From positions 62,001-126,000 of the forward strand of contig VBMV01000055.1 of NCBI GenBank assembly GCA_005878835.1: a DNA stretch of 64,000 nt, written 5' to 3'. Positions 27,020 to 34,331 of the stretch are shown here, piece by piece. The notes below the pieces were generated by a model, which saw only the letters and a program-made list of their open reading frames with translations, was not told the origin of the DNA and ran no database searches. Position numbers and translations under genes: made by a program. Position 1 is the stretch's first letter. Each line of letters begins with the position of its first letter. The DNA comes from Gammaproteobacteria bacterium (GTDB lineage Bacteria > Pseudomonadota > Gammaproteobacteria > Steroidobacterales > Steroidobacteraceae).

Positions 27020-27616
27020 TCAGCCCGCAGACATGCCCAGCGATCTCATGATCTCCGCGGCCTTGTCCTTCACCGCCTGAGCCTTGGTCACGGCGGTGGT
27101 GAAGTCACCCGAGGCGGACGCGTTCGAGGCCTCACTCCACATCGACTTGAGCGAATCAACGCCCGACTTGGCCGCGGCGAGGCCCTCCTTGGTGACGCCC
27201 TTGGGCAGGTGGTGCGATGTGGACAAGGCAGTGACGCGGTTCTCGGTCGCATCGACCATCTTGGGCACCTCGGCGCTGAGCGGACCCCAGGCATCCTTCG
27301 CCCTGGCGAGCGCTGCCTCGGCGTCGGCCTTCTTGGCCTCCGCCGCATCCTTCAGGGAGCTGATCGCGGAATTGAGGGTCGGCGCCCCCGTCAGCACGGC
27401 CTTGTAGTCGCCCTTGGCGAGACTGTCCTTGAGCGCCGCGAGCTGCGCGTCGAGCGCCTGCAGCTGATCCGGAACGTACTTCTGCGCCTCGTCACGTACC
27501 GCGGCCAGGGCCGTTTCCGCGCCCGCGACCGCCTGCTCGGCCGGCCCCTTCTGGTTCGCACAACCGACGACGAGCACGGCGGCCAGCGCCAGCAGCCAGA
27601 CAGAGTGCTTTTTCAT
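27020..27616 (-). CDS. Putative lipoprotein with Ala/Lys-rich helical body
   Basis: A 198-aa protein with a lipoprotein signal: MKKHSVWLLALAAVLVVGC, lipobox LVVGC with the acylated cysteine at residue 19. The rest is almost entirely helix-forming (Ala, Lys, Glu, Gln), probably a coiled coil or helical bundle. An asparagine at +2 suggests outer-membrane sorting. GGAG lies five bases before the ATG, and a stable hairpin (27626-27663) sits just upstream, so it may influence expression. No specific family recognised; it resembles generic Ala-rich envelope lipoproteins. Confidence 0.8.
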   Translation of the reverse strand: MKKHSVWLLALAAVLVVGCANQKGPAEQAVAGAETALAAVRDEAQKYVPDQLQALDAQLAALKDSLAKGDYKAVLTGAPTLNSAISSLKDAAEAKKADAEAALARAKDAWGPLSAEVPKMVDATENRVTALSTSHHLPKGVTKEGLAAAKSGVDSLKSMWSEASNASASGDFTTAVTKAQAVKDKAAEIMRSLGMSAG

Positions 27617-27625
27617 AGAGTCTCC

Positions 27626-27663
27626 GCAAGGAAACCCCTGACTTCAGTCAGGGGAGGAATTGC
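27626..27663. repeat. Hairpin repeat, copy 1
   Basis: Perfect 20-base palindrome core CCCCTGACTTCAGTCAGGGG (27635-27654) with outer GCAA/TTGC pairing. It stands immediately upstream of the ribosome-binding site of the lipoprotein gene, so it could also act as a leader structure. Confidence 0.8.
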
Positions 27664-27903
27664 GCTACAGTCTTGCCCGTCGCGCGTATCCCTATCGACG
27701 CATGGCGGCACAGCCGAATATCGGGGGATTGTTGGCGCAAGCCGGCCCGTCGTCGAAGTACGGCAAAGGACGTTGACGCGCTCGGCACGATCCAACAACC
27801 GGTGTAGCCCGACAAGGAAATAGGTTGGGCCGGGAGCTTCGGCTCTCGTGTAAAGCTCCGGCATGTTCGGGGAATTCTGCAAGGTCTGCTTGCTCCTCAG
27901 AAT

Positions 27904-27934
27904 AAAGCCTCTGACTTCAGTCAGGGGTTGCTTT
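27904..27934. repeat. Hairpin repeat, copy 2
   Basis: Core CCTCTGACTTCAGTCAGGGG (27908-27927), one mismatch from copy 1, extended by AAAGC/GCTTT arms. Confidence 0.8.
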
Positions 27935-28069
27935 ACTTGTTGGAAACCTCTCATTACATTTTCTTGGCGGGGCACGTGAAGCCGCGGGGACCGCGTGTGC
28001 CGTGATATGTAAATGACATGTAAAGCGTAGCACGAAGGGCCGCGCCCGGGCGGGAGCGCTGTCGCGCTC

Positions 28070-28316
28070 AAGTTCCATTGGTCCAACAGGATCGAAGCGA
28101 GCGCCACGCGCTCACCGAGATCCCACCTAGCGTGAGCGTGGCAGAGGCCAGCACCGCGGCGCACGACACCGTAACACAGCAGTCCCGCGAACAGGCCGAA
28201 CATGCCCGCCCGGGGGGCAGGTTGGCAACCCCCGAATACGCCACCGCTTCGGGCAACAGCAGACCCGCGACAGACAGCCCCGCGAGCAGGTCCGCGCTGG
28301 AAGCTCTTGTTGTCAT
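28070..28316 (-). pseudogene. Remnant of a SulP-family anion transporter gene
   Basis: The frame from the ATG at 28316 reads SADLLAGLSVAGLLLPEAVA then YSGVANLPP, the conserved opening of SulP sulfate or bicarbonate transporters. Homology then moves to another frame (AGMFGLFAGLLCYGVV, about 28170-28209), back to the first frame (AAVLASATLTLGG, about 28127-28165), and again to the second (GERVALASILL), after which it ends. So there are at least three frame changes and loss of nearly all of the gene. The roughly 170 bases between this remnant and the hairpin repeat at 27934 hold no gene that I can see. Confidence 0.7.
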
Positions 28317-28341
28317 GTGCCGGATATCTTAACTTGCGAGC

Positions 28342-29475
28342 ATGGATGATCGGCCCTCCCTGATGCGCGAGCTGGCGCACGAGCTGCGCGACGCGCTCAG
28401 TCCGATTCGCGCGGCGATCGACCTGTTACGCCTGCGCAACTTCGACACCGAAGTCAGCCGGCGCGTGGCGGAGAAAGTCGAACGGGGGCTCGATGCCGCG
28501 CTGGCCGCAGTCGATGCCTTTGTGGCCGCCGATCAATCGGAGAGCGGCACGCTCACGGTCGCCGTGGCGCCCATTTCCCTGGTCCAGATCGTCGAAGACG
28601 CGCGCACCGCGCTCACGCCGCTGCTCGCGGGGCGCGCACAGCGCTGTGAGTTCCCGCCGCCGACGCGCCCGGTCGAGGCGCTGGCCGATGCCGCCAAGTC
28701 CCTGCGGGTCATCCGGGCAATGCTGGAGCAGGCGAGCGCGGTCGCGCCGCCGCGCTCGGTCATAGAAGTGCAGGCGGCCGACGGGGATTCGGGGCCGCAG
28801 ATCCGCGTGCGCTTCTCCATCGAGACGCCGGACCCGGTCGCCGAGCACTGGTTCGAGAGCTACGGCGCACGCGCGCGCGGCAGCCGCATGGCGCTGCGCA
28901 CGGCGCGCCATGTCATGAGGTTGCAGCAGGGAAGCCTCGATCTCACCCTGCGCTCTCCTGGCGCCGGCGAGCTGGTGGCGGCGTTCGCGCCCGTCGGCGC
29001 CGGGGGCGTGTCCGCTGGTGACGGCGGCTCGCGGCCGGCCGCGCCGAACGAGGAAGGTCGCGCCGCAAGCGGCAGTGCCCCGCCGCGCCCGCGCATTCTC
29101 ATCGTCGAGGACAGCACCGAAGTCCGGGTCATCTACCGCGAAGCCCTCGCTGCCCTGGGTTACACGGTGTCGGAAGCCGGCAACGCGGAAGAGGCGCTGC
29201 GCACGACGGTCGAGGCCGCACCCGATGTGGCGCTGATCGACATCCACCTGCCGGGGATGAACGGCTACCGGCTCGCCCAGGCGCTGAAGGCGCGGGCACC
29301 CCCCAACATGCGGCTGGTGATGTTGAGCGGTATGACGCTCGATGACACCACCCTGCGCCTGTCGCGCGATGCCGGCTTCGATGATTGCATCGACAAGGCG
29401 GCGGGTCCGAAAGCCCTGCACGCGCTGCTGCAGACGCCACGCGCCTCGCCCGCCTCCGCGGCCATGCGGCCGTGA
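28342..29475 (+). CDS. Sensorless hybrid histidine kinase-like protein with C-terminal receiver
   Basis: A 377-aa cytoplasmic protein. Residues about 1-65 look like a HisKA dimerisation helix pair (MRELAHELRDALSPIRAAID, candidate H13). The middle (70-215) should be the ATPase domain, but N and G1 boxes are not visible; only a SRMALRTARHVMRLQQG end remains, so ATP binding is doubtful. Residues about 252-375 are a good receiver (ILIVEDSTEVRV, LIDIHLPGMNG with the acceptor aspartate, and K in CIDKAAG). No sensor domain or membrane span. It may work as a phosphotransfer hub with other kinases. It lies 25 bases from the decayed SulP gene. Confidence 0.78.
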   Translation: MDDRPSLMRELAHELRDALSPIRAAIDLLRLRNFDTEVSRRVAEKVERGLDAALAAVDAFVAADQSESGTLTVAVAPISLVQIVEDARTALTPLLAGRAQRCEFPPPTRPVEALADAAKSLRVIRAMLEQASAVAPPRSVIEVQAADGDSGPQIRVRFSIETPDPVAEHWFESYGARARGSRMALRTARHVMRLQQGSLDLTLRSPGAGELVAAFAPVGAGGVSAGDGGSRPAAPNEEGRAASGSAPPRPRILIVEDSTEVRVIYREALAALGYTVSEAGNAEEALRTTVEAAPDVALIDIHLPGMNGYRLAQALKARAPPNMRLVMLSGMTLDDTTLRLSRDAGFDDCIDKAAGPKALHALLQTPRASPASAAMRP

Positions 29476-29551
29476 CGCAACCGCCCGCTGCCTGGCGGGC
29501 ACGGGTACGGCCGGCGCGCGGCTTCGCTGACTGCTGCACCTGCGCGGCAGT

Positions 29552-30517
29552 GTGAGACTCACGGTCCCCCGGCTACGGACTGCGACCGCGGAGGACGCGG
29601 AGAGCATCCGCATCCTGCTCGAGCGCGCTGGCCTGCCCACGAGCGACCTCACCTCCTCGAAGCCCGAGTTCATCGTCGCTTACGAGGATGCCGAGCTCAT
29701 AGGCACGGGCGCCCTGCAGCGTTTTGAGACGATCGCATTGCTGCGCTCGGTGGCCGTCAGCTCCGGCCGGCGCGGTGGCGGCATCGGCCGCCTCATGGTC
29801 CAGGAGCTGGAGCGGCGCGCCCGTGCCGCGCACGTCACGCAGCTGGTGCTGCTCACTCAGACGGCGCGGCGATTCTTCGAGCATCAGGGCTACCGTGCGC
29901 TCGAGCGCCACAGCGTCCCTCGAGCCGTGCAGGCGAGCGAGGAGTTTCGTTCGCTGTGTCCGACATCCGCCACCTGCATGTCCAAGACGCTCGCCACGCC
30001 GGTGGCGGAGCGGCCTTGCAACGTGCTCTTTCTGTGCACCGGAAATTCCGCGCGCAGCATCCTGGCGGAGAGCCTGATCAGCCATTGGGGCCGGGGGCGC
30101 TTTCGTGGACTGAGCGCCGGCAGTCATCCCCGCGGCGCCGTGCACCCGGTCGCCCTCGAGCTGCTCAGGCAGATGAGACTTCCGACGGCAGCGCTGCGCA
30201 GCAAGAGCTGGGATGAGTTCGCGGCCCCTGCCGCGCCGCCGCTCGATTTCGTCTTCACCGTATGCGACCAGGCCGCCGGGGAAGTTTGTCCCTACTGGCC
30301 CGGGCAGCCGATGACGGCCCACTGGGGCGTCCCGGATCCGGCGGCGGTCGAGGGGTCGGAGACGCAGCAGTGGCTTGCGTTTCGCACCGCGTTCAGGGCA
30401 CTGGAGAACCGCATCAGGATCTTCACGAGCCTCCCCATTGCCTCGATCGACCGCCTGAAGCTCCAGCAGCATCTGGATGCCATCGGCAGGATGCCCGCGC
30501 CGGATGAGAGCGGGTGA
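29552..30517 (+). CDS. ArsN2-type N-acetyltransferase fused to ArsC arsenate reductase
   Basis: A 321-aa two-domain protein. Residues about 5-148 form a GNAT acetyltransferase of the ArsN2 kind (LLRSVAVSSGRRGGGIGRLMV acetyl-CoA loop near 66-86; EFRSLCPTSATCM at the end). Residues about 152-310 form a low-molecular-weight-phosphatase-type arsenate reductase: FLCTGNSARSILAESL (CX5R loop) plus the redox cysteines in VCDQAAGEVCPYWPG. The pair would handle arsenic species in one polypeptide. The start is GTG 29552. No arsR, arsB or acr3 genes are nearby, so it is an orphan. Confidence 0.88.
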   Translation: MRLTVPRLRTATAEDAESIRILLERAGLPTSDLTSSKPEFIVAYEDAELIGTGALQRFETIALLRSVAVSSGRRGGGIGRLMVQELERRARAAHVTQLVLLTQTARRFFEHQGYRALERHSVPRAVQASEEFRSLCPTSATCMSKTLATPVAERPCNVLFLCTGNSARSILAESLISHWGRGRFRGLSAGSHPRGAVHPVALELLRQMRLPTAALRSKSWDEFAAPAAPPLDFVFTVCDQAAGEVCPYWPGQPMTAHWGVPDPAAVEGSETQQWLAFRTAFRALENRIRIFTSLPIASIDRLKLQQHLDAIGRMPAPDESG

Positions 30518-30534
30518 GCCGGCGACAGGTAACT

Positions 30535-31863
30535 CTAGTGACTCGCCGTGCGCCGGCCGGCGCCAAAGTGCAGCCTCAACGTACGGGCGATGTGCTCGCG
30601 TTGCTTCGCAAGCACACCGGCCTCAATGGCGTAGCGCCGCCAATTTTCGACAGCGCCGATGACCTCGGCCAGAATTTCCTCATCGCGTGCACGCTTGAGC
30701 CCTGCAACTTGCGCGCAAGCGCGGAAATCCGCCCGGGTGAAGCCGTCCGCCTTGCCGTTGATGGTCATCTGATGGCGCGAGGTCCAGACGCCTGTCGGGT
30801 TGTACGCGTAGGTCACATCGAAGGCCGGCGAGAGCGACCAGGCGCCGCCCTTGTTCATCAGGAAGGCGATGTTTTTCACGTGATCGTCCTGGTTGCGCGC
30901 GACCACGTTGAAGAGCATGCGGCGAAATTGTTGCTCGAGGAAGCGCTTCGGCAGCTCGAGTCTCTTCATCACATCGAAGGCCTGCTCGTAGGCGTATACC
31001 CCGGCCGTGTTGAAATCAAAATGGGCGAGCGCGGCGAGTGACTGCATGTGGAGCTTGCCGCCATCGCCTTCCCGATCGAAGCGCCGCGTCATGAAGTGGC
31101 TTCGGCCGCCCTCCTCGAGGAGCCTGCAGTCGCTCATGTGGATGCCCGCATCCTTGGCCATGAGTGCGTATGCATACTCGATCAGCGTGTAGCCCTTCGG
31201 GTCCTCGAGCTCCTTGTCCTTGTTGGCGCTGACACCATCGAACTTGAGCAGCCAGTAACCAAACCCGTGCGGGGCCTTCACCTGGCCGGAACGCACCTCG
31301 TTCGTCTGCGGGTTCCAGGCAATGATGGCCTTGGCACGCGCCCCGCCGGCCGAGGTGCCCACGCGCAGAAGCTCCTCGAGCCCCTCGTGGCGTTGCTCGG
31401 GCGCAAAGGACACCTGGAGTGAGTTGCGATGGGTGAGCACTTCGGAGGCGAGAGCCACGAGCGCATCCACCTCGACGGTGGCCGAGCGTCGCAGCGGCGG
31501 GCCGATCACGGGCGCGAACTCGAGCGCGCCCATGCCGCGCACGCCGACGTAACAGAGCCGCTCGATGGCGCTGAAACTCTCGGGCCTTCGGCCCTGGGTC
31601 GCGAGCCACGCGTCGATCAGCACGTTTCCGAACCGGTCCGGAAGCGAATCCGCGAGCAGTCCTGGTAAGCCGTGGAACGACACTTCAGGAAGCGACGGAA
31701 ACTGGTACACCTGCGCGGACAGCGGCATGACCACCGGCGAGAGCTGGATTCCGCTCGCGACAAAGGCAGGGTCGTACTGAAACGCTGCGATCCGCGCTCC
31801 ATCTTCCAGGGAAACAGCCCCGATCGACCTGCCCCAGAGCCGCACCTCCGCAACGGTGGCCAT
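30535..31863 (-). CDS. hipA: HipA-family toxin kinase
   Basis: Type II toxin (442 aa), a Ser/Thr kinase that in E. coli phosphorylates glutamyl-tRNA synthetase and causes growth arrest. An N-terminal HipA domain (about 1-105) is followed by the kinase: GTSAGGARAKAI nucleotide loop (about residue 170), catalytic VARNQDDHVKN (about residue 325) and metal-binding SPAFDVTYAYNP. All key residues are present, so it is probably active. It lies 3 bases after the antitoxin gene, on one transcript. The C-terminus faces the ArsN-ArsC gene with 17 bases between. Confidence 0.9.
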   Translation of the reverse strand: MATVAEVRLWGRSIGAVSLEDGARIAAFQYDPAFVASGIQLSPVVMPLSAQVYQFPSLPEVSFHGLPGLLADSLPDRFGNVLIDAWLATQGRRPESFSAIERLCYVGVRGMGALEFAPVIGPPLRRSATVEVDALVALASEVLTHRNSLQVSFAPEQRHEGLEELLRVGTSAGGARAKAIIAWNPQTNEVRSGQVKAPHGFGYWLLKFDGVSANKDKELEDPKGYTLIEYAYALMAKDAGIHMSDCRLLEEGGRSHFMTRRFDREGDGGKLHMQSLAALAHFDFNTAGVYAYEQAFDVMKRLELPKRFLEQQFRRMLFNVVARNQDDHVKNIAFLMNKGGAWSLSPAFDVTYAYNPTGVWTSRHQMTINGKADGFTRADFRACAQVAGLKRARDEEILAEVIGAVENWRRYAIEAGVLAKQREHIARTLRLHFGAGRRTASH

Positions 31864-31866
31864 CGT

Positions 31867-32229
31867 CTATTCGCCCCACTTCCAGGGGACGGACGCCTTA
31901 GGCGCCGGGGCGCGATCAGGCTCCCCGCGCGGGTGACCCACGCGCCTGCGCTCACGCCCTCTCTGCTTCAGGAGGGCGATCGGACTCTGCGTCCGATCCG
32001 GGATCAGGCTCTCCAGGCCGTGGATGAGCTTCAACGCGCGCAGAACGCGAATGAGCATGGCGAGGTCAGTGCTGTGTCCGGCCTCGATGCGTTCTACAGT
32101 GCGTTTGGAAACCCCCGCTTCCTCGGCCAGCTGCGCCTGCGTGAGATCGGCGTCGATGCGCCGGCGATGCAGGCGCGCGCCGAGCTCCTCTAGAACTGCG
32201 GCATCAGTCATCTCGGTGGTGAGTTTCAT
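31867..32229 (-). CDS. hipB: HipB-like HTH (Xre-family) antitoxin and repressor
   Basis: A 120-aa DNA-binding protein with a helix-turn-helix at about residues 15-70 (ADLTQAQLAEEAGVSKRTVERIEAG), and a long basic C-terminal tail rich in Arg, Pro and Lys, longer than in E. coli HipB. It should neutralise HipA and repress the operon. The ATG at 32229 is chosen over the in-frame ATG at 32268 because the promoter's -10 box and operator lie at 32272-32294 and GGGACGAG precedes 32229. The tail ending KASVPWKWGE may contact the toxin (inference). Confidence 0.85.
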   Translation of the reverse strand: MKLTTEMTDAAVLEELGARLHRRRIDADLTQAQLAEEAGVSKRTVERIEAGHSTDLAMLIRVLRALKLIHGLESLIPDRTQSPIALLKQRGRERRRVGHPRGEPDRAPAPKASVPWKWGE

Positions 32230-32271
32230 AACTCGTCCCTGGCAGCGAGTAAAATTAGAAATCGACAACTT

Positions 32272-32294
32272 TTCGCCTTTACAGGCGAATTATA
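32272..32294 (-). promoter_or_regulatory. hipBA promoter -10 box overlapping an inverted-repeat operator
   Basis: On the minus strand TATAAT (32289-32294) is a perfect -10 box in an AT-rich stretch unlike its surroundings; the -35 is weak. The inverted repeat TTCGCC-N6-GGCGAA (32272-32289) starts at the -10 box and covers the expected transcription start, a typical autorepression site for a HipB-like protein. Confidence 0.65.
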
Positions 32295-32339
32295 TCACAA
32301 CTTAGTTATATTGATTACTCGACGGAATGGACGATTTAT

Positions 32340-32374
32340 AGACGCTTCAGGCGTCTATTCGCCCAATCGGGCGA
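32340..32374. other. Two adjacent short hairpins between hipBA and glmS
   Basis: AGACGC-N5-GCGTCT (32340-32356) and TCGCCC-N4-GGGCGA (32359-32374) are perfect 6-base stems just past the glmS stop. They may end the atp-glmS transcript, although no T-tract follows, or be extra operators, since their GGCG arms resemble the hip operator. Confidence 0.45.
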
Positions 32375-32386
32375 GCAGAAGGCTGA

Positions 32387-34222
32387 CTATTCGACGGTAA
32401 CGCTCTTCGCGAGGTTGCGCGGCTGATCGACGTCGGTGCCCCTCAAGATGGCCGCGTGGTAGGCGAGCAGCTGCAGCGGGATGGTGTAGACCACCGGAGC
32501 CTGCACGTAACTGATGTGCCGCGGCATCTCGATGACGGTGACGCCGTCACTCGAGCGGATGCCCGACTCGGGATCGGCGAACACGATGAGCTCGCCGCCG
32601 CGCGCGCGCACTTCCATGAGATTGGATTTGAGCTTCTCCAGCAGGTCGTTGTTGGGCGCGACCGCCACCACCGGCATGTCGGCGTCCACCAGCGCGAGCG
32701 GCCCATGCTTGAGCTCCCCCGCGGGATAGGCTTCCGCGTGAATGTAGGAGATCTCCTTGAGCTTCAGCGCGCCTTCCATGGCGATGGGATAGAGCGCGCC
32801 ACGGCCGAGGAACAGCGCGTGGCGCTTGTCGGCGAAGCGCTCCGCCAGGCGGGCGATGACCGCATCGAGCTCGAGCGTCTTCTCCACCAGCCCCGGCAGC
32901 TCGATCAAGCGCGTGATGAGGCCGCGCTCGCGCTCGGCGTCCGCGCTACCGTGCCGGGCAAGCGCGATCACCAGCATGCCGAGCGCGGCGAGCTGGGTCG
33001 TGAACGCCTTGGTGGAGGCCACGCCGATCTCAGGTCCGGCGCGCGTCAGCATCACGAGCTCGGACTCGCGCACCAGTGAGCTCTCGGGAACGTTGCAGAC
33101 GGCGAGCGAGGACAGGTAGCCGGACTGGCGGGCGAGGCGCAGCGCGGCCAGCGTGTCCGCGGTCTCCCCGGATTGCGAGATGCTGACGAACAGCGAATTC
33201 GCCGGCACCAGGGGGTTGCGATAGCGGTACTCGCTGGCGATATCCACGCTGCAGGGAACCTTGCAGACCTGCTCGATGAAATAGCGCGCGCAGCATGCGG
33301 CATGAAAGCTGGTGCCGCAGGCCACGATGTGCACGTTCCGGGTGCGCCGGAACACCTCCGTCGCCGCCGGGCCGAACGCCGCTTCCAGCAGGCGTCCGTT
33401 CGCGACCCGCTCCTGCAGGGTGTTGGCGATCGCGCGCGGCTGCTCGTGGATCTCCTTCAGCATGAAGTGCCGGTACGGCCCGCGCTCGGCGGCCTGCGCC
33501 GACAGCTCACTCTCGCGGACCGGGCGCTCCACGGTGCTGCCGTTGCGATCGATGATGCGCACGGCCTGGCGGCGCACTTCGGCGACATCCCCCTCCTCGA
33601 GGAACATGAAGCGCCGTGTGACCGGCAGGAGCGCCGCCACGTCCGAGGCCACGAAATTCTCATCCGCGCCAAGGCCGATCACGACCGGGCAACCCTCGCG
33701 AGCCAGGATCAGCCGTTCGGGCTCGTGCTCACTCACGACCACCAGCGCATAGGCGCCCTGCAGCTCCGCCACCGTGGCACGCACCGCCTTGAAGAGGTCC
33801 CGCACGCTCTGCAAGTGGTAGTGAATGCGGTGCGCGATGACCTCGGTGTCCGTCTCGGAGGAGAAGCGGTAGCCGCGGCGCTCGAGATCCGCGCGCAGCT
33901 CATCGTGGTTCTCGATGATGCCGTTGTGCACGATCGCGAGCCCATCGCGCGAGATGTGCGGGTGGGCGTTGCGCTCGCTCGGTACCCCGTGCGTGGCCCA
34001 GCGCGTATGCGCGATGCCGACGTGGCCGGCGGTGGGCGTCTGCGCGAGCGCCTCGTCGAGCATGTGCACCTTCCCGACGGTGCGCAGGCGCGTCAGATGC
34101 TTCGAGCCGTTGAGGACGGCAAGACCCGCTGAATCATAGCCGCGATACTCCAGCCGCCGCAGGCCCTCCATCAGGATGGGGACGACATCACGCTCGGCGA
34201 CCGCTCCAACGATTCCACACAT
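32387..34222 (-). CDS. glmS: Glutamine-fructose-6-phosphate aminotransferase (isomerising)
   Basis: Makes glucosamine-6-phosphate from fructose-6-phosphate and glutamine, the entry to peptidoglycan and lipopolysaccharide synthesis. The 611-aa product starts [10 protein letters not shown]; Cys1 after Met removal is the amidotransferase nucleophile, which fixes the start at 34222 despite a longer open frame. The N-terminal Ntn domain spans to about 240, followed by two SIS domains ([14 protein letters not shown]) and the ending [12 protein letters not shown]. No glmS ribozyme is expected in this group and none was seen in the 109 bases before it. It follows glmU in the ATP synthase run. Confidence 0.96.
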   Translation of the reverse strand: MCGIVGAVAERDVVPILMEGLRRLEYRGYDSAGLAVLNGSKHLTRLRTVGKVHMLDEALAQTPTAGHVGIAHTRWATHGVPSERNAHPHISRDGLAIVHNGIIENHDELRADLERRGYRFSSETDTEVIAHRIHYHLQSVRDLFKAVRATVAELQGAYALVVVSEHEPERLILAREGCPVVIGLGADENFVASDVAALLPVTRRFMFLEEGDVAEVRRQAVRIIDRNGSTVERPVRESELSAQAAERGPYRHFMLKEIHEQPRAIANTLQERVANGRLLEAAFGPAATEVFRRTRNVHIVACGTSFHAACCARYFIEQVCKVPCSVDIASEYRYRNPLVPANSLFVSISQSGETADTLAALRLARQSGYLSSLAVCNVPESSLVRESELVMLTRAGPEIGVASTKAFTTQLAALGMLVIALARHGSADAERERGLITRLIELPGLVEKTLELDAVIARLAERFADKRHALFLGRGALYPIAMEGALKLKEISYIHAEAYPAGELKHGPLALVDADMPVVAVAPNNDLLEKLKSNLMEVRARGGELIVFADPESGIRSSDGVTVIEMPRHISYVQAPVVYTIPLQLLAYHAAILRGTDVDQPRNLAKSVTVE

Positions 34223-34331
34223 CGGCTCGCGCCTCGATTTGCAGGGCCCACGCCGTCCCGCCGGTAGGGGCTGGAGCCGCATTTTGCCTCAAACGGACAC
34301 AGAACGCTGATTTTGCCCGCGAAAGCCGTGA

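Larger units (their letters stand above)
27626..27934. mobile_element. Pair of directly repeated hairpins bounding about 240 bases: possible non-autonomous element or IS200/IS605-like remnant
   Basis: Two near-identical palindromes, CCCCTGACTTCAGTCAGGGG at 27635-27654 and CCTCTGACTTCAGTCAGGGG at 27908-27927, lie in the same orientation about 270 bases apart. Each is extended by outer complementary bases: GCAA/TTGC for the first, giving 27626-27663, and AAAGC/GCTTT for the second, giving 27904-27934. Subterminal hairpins in direct orientation at both ends are the style of IS200/IS605 single-strand transposons and their MITEs. No intact tnpA or tnpB is present. The enclosed DNA has no convincing gene. 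Element identity is inference; REP-like repeats or paired terminators are alternatives. Confidence 0.45.

Noticed and set aside
27707-27900. Possible small gene between the paired hairpins
   Set aside because: Frames here lack a ribosome-binding site and any recognisable motif; composition does not look coding.
34223-34331. Possible glmS ribozyme or riboswitch before glmS
   Set aside because: The gap is only 109 bases, glmS ribozymes are found mainly in Gram-positive bacteria, and no ribozyme core was recognisable.
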